Shown here: one piece after another, positions 59,521-64,000 of the stretch
Layout: every line of letters begins with the position of its first letter
Position numbering within the stretch: the stretch's first letter is position 1
Assembly (NCBI RefSeq): GCF_004522235.1
Contig: NZ_SDLT01000024.1
Span: 84,396-148,395, forward strand
From: Amycolatopsis nivea
GTDB taxonomy: Bacteria; Actinomycetota; Actinomycetes; Mycobacteriales; Pseudonocardiaceae
Reading direction: 5' to 3'
DNA length: 64,000 nt
Position numbers and translations under genes: made by a program
The notes under the pieces: model-generated
Told to the model about the DNA's origin: nothing
Seen by the model: the letters and a program-made list of their open reading frames with translations, nothing else
The model's database searches: none

Positions 59521-60176
59521 TGCGGGTCGCGATCGCGGGCGCGGGCGCCGTCGGGCAGTCCATCGCCGCCGAGCTCATCGACGGCAACCACCAGGTGATG
59601 CTGATCGAGCGGGACGCCGACCAATTCGAGCCGGAATCCGTTCCGCAGGCCGACTGGGTGCTCGGCGACGCGTGCGAGGTGTCGATCCTCGAGGAGTCCG
59701 GCATCGAACGCTGCGACGTCGTGATCGCGGCGAGCGGCGACGACAAGGCGAACCTCGTGGTGTCGCTGCTGGCGAAGACGGAGTTCGCCGTGCGGCGCGT
59801 GGTGGCGCGGGTGAACAACCCGGCCAACGAATGGCTGTTCACCGACGCGTGGGGCGTCGACGTGGCCGTGTCGACCCCGCGGATGCTCGCCGCGATGGTC
59901 GAGGAGGCGGTGAGCGTCGGCGATCTGGTGCGGCTCATGACGTTCCGGCAGGGGCAGGCGAACCTGGTGGAACTCACCCTGCCGGAGGAGACGCCGCTCG
60001 CGGGCAAGCCGGTGAGCGAACTGGCGCTGCCGCGCGACGCGGCGCTGGTGACCATCCTGCGCGGCGACCGGGTGATCGTGCCGCAGCCGGAGGACCCGCT
60101 CGAGGCGGGCGACGAGCTGCTGTTCGTCGCGACCTCGGACGTCGAGCCGGAGATCCGGACGGCGCTGGGCTACTGA
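59520..60176 (+). CDS. TrkA-family potassium-uptake regulatory protein (CeoC-like)
   Basis: A 218-residue paralogue of the preceding protein: RCK_N with 'VAIAGAGAVGQSIAAELIDG' and 'LGDACEVSILEESGIERCDV', then RCK_C with 'LPEETPLAGKPVSELALPRD' and 'PLEAGDELLFVATSD'. The two probably form the mixed ring of an RCK assembly. The ATG at 59520 overlaps the previous stop by one base. A good Rho-independent terminator follows. In M. tuberculosis, as recalled, the matching genes lie next to an APC permease and the DUF3159 gene, as here. Confidence 0.9.
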   Translation: MRVAIAGAGAVGQSIAAELIDGNHQVMLIERDADQFEPESVPQADWVLGDACEVSILEESGIERCDVVIAASGDDKANLVVSLLAKTEFAVRRVVARVNNPANEWLFTDAWGVDVAVSTPRMLAAMVEEAVSVGDLVRLMTFRQGQANLVELTLPEETPLAGKPVSELALPRDAALVTILRGDRVIVPQPEDPLEAGDELLFVATSDVEPEIRTALGY

Positions 60177-60182
60177 GACGCG

Positions 60183-60218
60183 AAAAAGGGCGGGCCCGCG
60201 ACGGGTCCGCCCTTTTTT
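60183..60218 (+). terminator. Rho-independent terminator after the TrkA pair
   Basis: AAAAAGGGCGG with GC-rich top pairs with CCGCCCTTTTTT (one G-T wobble), 7 bp after the stop. The A-rich 5' side and T-rich 3' side make it usable from both strands, serving the convergent DUF3159 gene as well. Confidence 0.85.
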
Positions 60219-60229
60219 CGTAAGTCGGA

Positions 60230-60976
60230 TCAGGTCTCCGGAGTCGGCGCCTGCGCGTATTTCTGCCGCAGCCGCGCCTCGACCTGTGCGTCGGTTTCCG
60301 GCTCCGGTTCTTCCTCGGCGAGCGCCTTCAGCCGCTTGTCGGAACGGCGGACCGCCCAGACGACCACCAGCAGCCCGATCGCGTACAGCGGGTAGCCCAT
60401 CGCGATCTTGGCGAACGCGAGCCAGCCGGTCTGGTCGCCGTCGTACAGCCAGCGCTGCACCACGAACCGGGCGGCGAAGATGACGGCCATCGCGAGCGTC
60501 GCGACGTCGTAGCCGTAGCGGGACGGCTTGTCCTTGCGCCAGGCGGTGCCGTTGCCGTTGAGCGCGTTCCACACGACGCCCGCCAGCGGCCAGCGCACCA
60601 CGACCGAGATCACGAACACGGCGCAGTACGCGAGGCTCGCCCAGATGCCGAAGAGGAAGAACCCCTTCGCGGACCCGGTGCGGAACGCGATGAACGCCGC
60701 GATCGCGACGCCGAAGAACCCCGAGATGGCCGGCTGCAGCGGCTCCTTGCGCACGACGCGCAGGACGGTGATCGCCACCGCGCTGCCGATCGAGCCCCAG
60801 ATCGCCACGGTGAGCCCGAAGAACGCGTTCAGCAGGACGAACACGATGACCGGCACCGAGGAGTAGAACAGGCCGGAAACCCCGCCCATCTGCTCCATCA
60901 GCGTCGGCTGCCGCTCGGGCTCGTCCCCGTTTCCGGGCGCGTCCTTGTCGTCGCGGGGAGCAGCGGGTTCAGTCAC
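60230..60976 (-). CDS. DUF3159 family membrane protein
   Basis: A 248-residue, multi-helix actinobacterial protein of unknown function (DUF3159). A charged N-terminal tail of about 27 residues ('RDDKDAPGNGDEPERQPT') is followed by 'GGVSGLFYSSVPVIVFVLLN' and several helices ('VAIWGSIGSAVAITVLRVV', 'ISGFFGVAIAAFIAF', 'FFLFGIWASLAYCAVFVIS', 'IGLLVVVWAVRRS'), with a conserved 'NGNGTAWRKDKPSRYGY' segment. The C-terminus is acidic. It probably shares a transcript with the OB-fold gene just upstream (9 bp gap). Confidence 0.88.
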   Translation of the reverse strand: MTEPAAPRDDKDAPGNGDEPERQPTLMEQMGGVSGLFYSSVPVIVFVLLNAFFGLTVAIWGSIGSAVAITVLRVVRKEPLQPAISGFFGVAIAAFIAFRTGSAKGFFLFGIWASLAYCAVFVISVVVRWPLAGVVWNALNGNGTAWRKDKPSRYGYDVATLAMAVIFAARFVVQRWLYDGDQTGWLAFAKIAMGYPLYAIGLLVVVWAVRRSDKRLKALAEEEPEPETDAQVEARLRQKYAQAPTPET

Positions 60977-60985
60977 GAGTGTTGA

Positions 60986-61366
60986 TCACCCTACCGGGCT
61001 CTGGAGTTCGTAATACGGGTTGTAGAGCACCTTCTGCCCGTCCCGTTCGGCCATCCGGCCGCGAACCTTGACGGTACGGCCGGGCTCGATGCCGGGAATC
61101 CGGCGCCTGCCCAGCCAGATTAGCGTCACGCCCTGCGTGCCGTCGAACAGCTCCGCCTGCAGCGAGGCGGGCCCGTCGGTCGGCGACAGCTCGACGCTGC
61201 GGAGCCTGCCGAGCACCGTCACCTCTTCGCCGGACCGGCAGTCACAGGCGCGCTGCGCGCCTTCGGCACCCGACCTCTCGGACATCTCGTCGGCGTCGAG
61301 GTCCTCGACGTCGCTGGTCAGCTTGCGAACCAACCGGCTGAAGTAGCCGCCGTCCTTGGCGGACAT
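60986..61366 (-). CDS. OB-fold nucleic-acid-binding protein
   Basis: A 126-residue protein with a C-terminal OB-fold of the tRNA-anticodon/RecG type ('GEEVTVLGRLRSVELSPTDG', 'LFDGTQGVTLIWLGRRRIPG', 'GRTVKVRGRMAERDGQKVLY'). The N-terminal 40 residues are helical ('YFSRLVRKLTSDVEDLDADE'). It is expected to bind single-stranded DNA or RNA. I use the ATG at 61366 ('MSAKDGGYFSRL'). It is followed by the DUF3159 gene with a short gap; the same order is known in mycobacteria. Confidence 0.85.
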   Translation of the reverse strand: MSAKDGGYFSRLVRKLTSDVEDLDADEMSERSGAEGAQRACDCRSGEEVTVLGRLRSVELSPTDGPASLQAELFDGTQGVTLIWLGRRRIPGIEPGRTVKVRGRMAERDGQKVLYNPYYELQSPVG

Positions 61367-61470
61367 GGTGTGCTCCTGTGCTCCGGGGCCCCCGACTTCG
61401 TTCGGCCCGTGCGTATTCCAGCGTAGCTGCGGTCTCAGCCAGGGAAACGGGTTTGCGGCAAGATCGCAAC

Positions 61471-62178
61471 GTGACGTCCGCAATCCGTCTCCCGGCCGCC
61501 GTCCTGCTTCCCGGCACCGGCTCGGACGACATCTTCGTGCGCTCGGTGTTCGGCGGCCCGCTCGCGGCGCTCGGCGTGCCGATGATCACGCCCGCGCCGG
61601 CGCCCGGGGCGGGTCTCGCGGAAGCGTTTTTGGCCGAACTGGACCGTCTCGCTGACCGGCACGGGACGGTCCTGGTGGGCGGGATCTCGTTCGGGGCGCA
61701 TCTCGCGGCGGAGTGGGCGGTGGCGAATCCGGGGCGTTGCGGGGGGCTGCTCGCGGCGCTCCCGGCTTGGAACGGGGAATCCGGGCAAGCACCCGCGGCG
61801 CTGGCCGCGACGGTCACAGCGGATCTGGTGGCCGCCGAGGGGGTGGACGGGGCGCTGGCGCAGGCCGCGGCGGGGAGTCCGGGGTGGCTCGCGGAGGAGC
61901 TGGACCGGGCTTGGCGGCGGCACGGGGCGGGGCTGGAGGCCGGGTTGCGGGCGGCGGCGGGGAGAGCCGCGCCGGTTTTGGCGGACTTGCGGGGCGTGGA
62001 CGTTCCGGCCGGGGTGGGCGGATGCGCGGATGATCCGGTTCATCCCGCTTCGGTTGCCCGGGAATGGGCACGTGCGTTGCCGCGAGGGCGGTACGGGGAG
62101 ACGTCGCTCGCCGCGATGGGGCGGGATCGCGAGGCGTTGGGGCGGGCGACTGTTTTGGCGTTTTTGCGGGCGTTGTGA
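61471..62178 (+). CDS. Alpha/beta-hydrolase-like protein
   Basis: A 235-residue protein with an alpha/beta-hydrolase outline: 'LPAAVLLPGTGSDDIFVRSV' (oxyanion strand), 'TVLVGGISFGAHLAAEWAV' (nucleophile elbow with Ser in GISFG), and a late His in 'DDPVHPASV'. The middle is Ala-rich and helical, so the lid is small. The start is the GTG at 61471. It is divergent from the OB-fold gene, in the order recalled for the mycobacterial Rv2694c-Rv2695 pair. An esterase or thioesterase role is plausible; no substrate can be inferred. Confidence 0.75.
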   Translation: MTSAIRLPAAVLLPGTGSDDIFVRSVFGGPLAALGVPMITPAPAPGAGLAEAFLAELDRLADRHGTVLVGGISFGAHLAAEWAVANPGRCGGLLAALPAWNGESGQAPAALAATVTADLVAAEGVDGALAQAAAGSPGWLAEELDRAWRRHGAGLEAGLRAAAGRAAPVLADLRGVDVPAGVGGCADDPVHPASVAREWARALPRGRYGETSLAAMGRDREALGRATVLAFLRAL

Positions 62179-62190
62179 GGATGCGCCGAA

Positions 62191-62224
62191 AAGGCCCTCA
62201 CGGAACGGTGTCCGCGAGGGCCTT
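62191..62224. terminator. Hairpin between convergent hydrolase and DUF3710 genes
   Basis: AAGGCCCTC pairs with GAGGGCCTT (9 bp) around a 16-nt, partly paired loop, 13 bp after the hydrolase stop and 18 bp from the DUF3710 stop. Usable in both directions. Confidence 0.7.
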
Positions 62225-62241
62225 CTGGAGAGCGAAAGCGG

Positions 62242-62907
62242 TCAGCCCTGTTGTTCGGCGATGTGCTGGGCGACCGCGTCCGGCAGGGTGATCGGCAGCG
62301 GGGTGCGCACCGGCATCGGGGAGTTGCCTCGGTCCACGACAGTGCGGCGCACGATCGCCCGCAGGACCTCGGGAGCTTGCGAGGCGGTGGACTGCGGGCC
62401 CGCGATCACGCCGCGCAGCATCCAGCGCGGGCCGTCGACTCCGACGAAGCGCAGAGCCACGTCGCCGACGATCGCGGACAGTTCCATGCCCCATTCGCCC
62501 CGGCCGACGTTGACCTTCGCGCCGTCCGCGCGGAGCTGGTCGGCCAGTTCGTTGCTCACCTCGCGCCACAGGCCGCCGGATTTCGGGGCCGCGTAGGCGC
62601 TGACGGTGATCTGCCCGACCTCGGTCACGACGTGCACCGCGCGCACGCCGCCTTCCTCCGGGTCCATTTCGACCTGCACCTGCGAACCGTCGGGCACCGG
62701 CACGCGCACCGAGCCCAGGTCGATGCGCGGGATGCCGTCTTCTTCGGCTTCGGCAGCGTCGAACGGGCCGTCGGTCGTCTCCGACAGCTGGTCCTCGGGT
62801 TCGAGCGCGTCGTCGGCGCCGTCAGCTTCGGCGTTCTCGCCGCGCTGGGAAGCGACGCCTCCGGTCTCGTCGTCGCCGGACCGGCGCTTGCGTCCGAAAA
62901 TCCCCAC
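62242..62907 (-). CDS. DUF3710 family protein
   Basis: A 221-residue actinobacterial protein of unknown function (DUF3710). A basic start ('GIFGRKRRSGDD') and a long acidic stretch (about 20-60) precede the conserved domain 'GIPRIDLGSVRVPVPDGSQV', with 'YAAPKSGGLWREVSNELADQ' and 'VGVDGPRWMLRGVIAG'. The GTG at 62907 overlaps the dut stop by one base (TAGTG), so it is coupled to dut. The same pair is seen in mycobacteria. No membrane helix or signal is evident. Confidence 0.88.
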   Translation of the reverse strand: MGIFGRKRRSGDDETGGVASQRGENAEADGADDALEPEDQLSETTDGPFDAAEAEEDGIPRIDLGSVRVPVPDGSQVQVEMDPEEGGVRAVHVVTEVGQITVSAYAAPKSGGLWREVSNELADQLRADGAKVNVGRGEWGMELSAIVGDVALRFVGVDGPRWMLRGVIAGPQSTASQAPEVLRAIVRRTVVDRGNSPMPVRTPLPITLPDAVAQHIAEQQG

Positions 62908-63410
62908 TATCGTTCCGTTCCTTCCCCGGTGCCCGCGCCGGTGTCTCCGGCGCCGGGTGCCAGTGTGGCGTGCCCGCCGGTCGAGCCGTAACCTCCCGCG
63001 CCGCGTTCGGTCGTCTCGAGTTCGGCGACCTCGACGAACTCCGCGTGCTCGACCCGCTGGACCACCAGCTGCGCGATCCGGTCGCCGCGCGCCAGCACGA
63101 TCTTCTCGCGCGGGTCATGATTGACGAGGCAGACTTTGATCTCGCCGCGGTAGCCCGAGTCGATCGTGCCGGGAGTGTTCACCACGGACAATCCGACGCG
63201 CGCCGCGAGCCCCGAGCGAGGATGCACGAACCCGGCGTACCCGGCGGGCAGCGCGATCGCGACCCCGGTGCCGACGACCCCGCGCTCTCCGGGTCCGAGC
63301 ACGATATCCGAGGTGGTGACGAGATCGGCCCCGGCGTCGCCGGGCCGGGCATAGGCGGGCGGCGGGACTTCGGGGTCGAGCCGCTGGAGGAGGACCTGAA
63401 CGCTGGACAC
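62907..63410 (-). CDS. dut: dUTP pyrophosphatase
   Basis: A 167-residue trimeric dUTPase that hydrolyses dUTP to dUMP and keeps uracil out of DNA. The five motifs are visible: 'ARPGDAGADL' (1), 'VHPRSGLAARVG' (2, 'PRSGLA'), 'NTPGTIDSGYRGEIKVCLVN' (3), 'GDRIAQLVVQ' (4) and the C-terminal 'ERGAGGYGSTGG' (5). The start is the GTG at 63410 ('VSSVQVLLQRLDPE'). It is 24 bp from the divergent DUF3093 gene. A 15-20 residue Gly/Thr tail after motif 5 is longer than usual but not unusual for actinobacteria. Confidence 0.96.
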   Translation of the reverse strand: MSSVQVLLQRLDPEVPPPAYARPGDAGADLVTTSDIVLGPGERGVVGTGVAIALPAGYAGFVHPRSGLAARVGLSVVNTPGTIDSGYRGEIKVCLVNHDPREKIVLARGDRIAQLVVQRVEHAEFVEVAELETTERGAGGYGSTGGHATLAPGAGDTGAGTGEGTER

Positions 63411-63434
63411 GGGCGGCGAGACTACCCTTGTCCT

Positions 63435-63920
63435 GTGGCTGACCGCGTGAACACCGCCGCGACGGGCGTCGTCGCACACTCCGAACGGCTCTACCTGCCG
63501 TGGTGGGGCTGGCCCCTGCCGATGGCAGGCGCGATCCTGCTGGGCGTCGAGGTCCACCTGGGCTACCCGTCCATCCCGATGTGGATCCCGCTCGCGATCG
63601 CCGTGCCGGTCATGGCCGCCCTCCTGCTCTCGCTGGGAAGGGCGAAAATCAAGATCACCAGCGGAGACGACCCCGAACTCTGGGTCGGCGACGCCCACCT
63701 GCCGCTCCGCTACGTCGGCGAGATCACCGTCGTGGAAAAGGACGCCAAACGCCACGCCCTGGGCCGCGACGGCGACCCAGCCGCCTTCGTCCTGCACCGA
63801 GGCTGGGTGGGCCCCGCAGTCCGCATCACCCTGACCGACCCGGCAGACCCCACCCCGTACTGGCTCTTCAGCACCCGCAAACCGAAGCGAGTCGTAGAAC
63901 TCCTCCGCAACAACGCCTGA
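63435..63920 (+). CDS. DUF3093 family membrane protein
   Basis: A 161-residue protein with two adjacent hydrophobic helices near the N-terminus ('WWGWPLPMAGAILLGVEVHL' and 'WIPLAIAVPVMAALLLSLG') followed by a soluble beta-rich domain ('GDAHLPLRYVGEITVVEKDA', 'LHRGWVGPAVRITLTDPAD'). It matches the DUF3093 pattern and sits beside dut as in mycobacteria. The start is the GTG at 63435. The C-terminal 'RKPKRVVELLRN' is typical. Its function is unknown. Confidence 0.88.
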   Translation: MADRVNTAATGVVAHSERLYLPWWGWPLPMAGAILLGVEVHLGYPSIPMWIPLAIAVPVMAALLLSLGRAKIKITSGDDPELWVGDAHLPLRYVGEITVVEKDAKRHALGRDGDPAAFVLHRGWVGPAVRITLTDPADPTPYWLFSTRKPKRVVELLRNNA

Positions 63921-63935
63921 CCCCACGCGCTGGTC

Positions 63936-63970
63936 GTGAGGGGAACCCTCACAGCCGCTGATTCCCTCTG
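63936..63970. repeat. Copy of the dispersed GTGAGGG/CCCTCAC element
   Basis: GTGAGGG-GAA-CCCTCAC is a 7-bp hairpin with a 3-nt loop, followed by CTGATTCCCTC, the same pair of motifs seen at 1381-1430 and at the end of the 16836-17258 array. It lies 16 bp after the DUF3093 stop, a position suited to transcript ending. The window ends before any further gene. Confidence 0.7.
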
Positions 63971-64000
63971 AACTGCGCCCCGGAAGTTGGACTGGGAATC

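Overview
The window is very GC-rich, with GTG starts, GTGA and ATGA start/stop overlaps and actinobacterial gene families throughout. Examples are HemQ-type haem synthesis, DUF3000, DUF3159, DUF3710, DUF3093, DUF6221, TIGR04222 and a stand-alone LigD-type polymerase. From recalled gene order it fits a Pseudonocardiales actinomycete, most likely an Amycolatopsis-like organism. This is inference; no database was searched. No rRNA, tRNA, CRISPR array, transposase or replication origin was seen.

A conserved chromosomal backbone runs through the window in the order I remember for Mycobacterium tuberculosis Rv2674-Rv2698. It comprises msrB (6.1 kb), hemQ-hemY-hemE (13.6-16.8 kb), DUF3000 (17.4 kb), RNase D-like (19.5 kb), dxs (48.1-50.0 kb), and then TRAM methyltransferase, APC permease, two TrkA proteins, DUF3159, OB-fold protein, hydrolase, DUF3710, dut and DUF3093 (55.5-63.9 kb). 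Accessory blocks interrupt it at 6.6-13.5, 20.8-47.8 and 50.3-54.8 kb.

Region by region: 0-6.1 kb holds a partial maleylpyruvate isomerase-like gene, a flavin monooxygenase, DUF6221, a LigD-type polymerase, a TVP38 membrane protein and a Ser/Thr kinase with no ordinary start codon. At 6.6-11.4 kb lies the most interesting block: four membrane proteins of the TIGR04222 type, three ending in Gly/Cys tails with 8, 5 and 3 cysteines and the fourth with no tail. They surround a DUF692 (MNIO) iron enzyme and a translationally coupled small partner. This looks like a system that chemically modifies cysteines in membrane-anchored precursor proteins.

At 20.8-24.5 kb an IclR regulator faces an SDR, an opine-dehydrogenase-like enzyme and a hydroxyacyl-CoA dehydrogenase, probably a catabolic operon of unknown substrate. 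At 25.8-29.2 kb is a fadA-fadB beta-oxidation pair. Between 29.3 and 36.9 kb are a Tat-exported PHP protein, a metallo-hydrolase/MFS pair with a divergent LysR regulator, a VapBC toxin-antitoxin pair and an OmpR-type two-component system. At 37.0-45.4 kb a PucR regulator faces a five-gene operon (sodium symporter, ureohydrolase, ThDP decarboxylase-like enzyme, aldehyde dehydrogenase, NCS1 permease) that fits the 2-ketoarginine to 4-aminobutyrate route. At 50.3-54.8 kb a betaine aldehyde dehydrogenase, an APC permease and a choline oxidase form a choline-to-glycine-betaine operon.

The non-coding DNA is unusual. The 3' ends of the CoA-transferase gene (about 205-bp units) and of dxs (about 65-bp units) are repeated in tandem just beyond the genes, and a TPR gene has a stray copy of its 3' end upstream. 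A dispersed GTGAGGG/CCCTCAC hairpin family recurs at 1.4, 17.2 and 63.9 kb.
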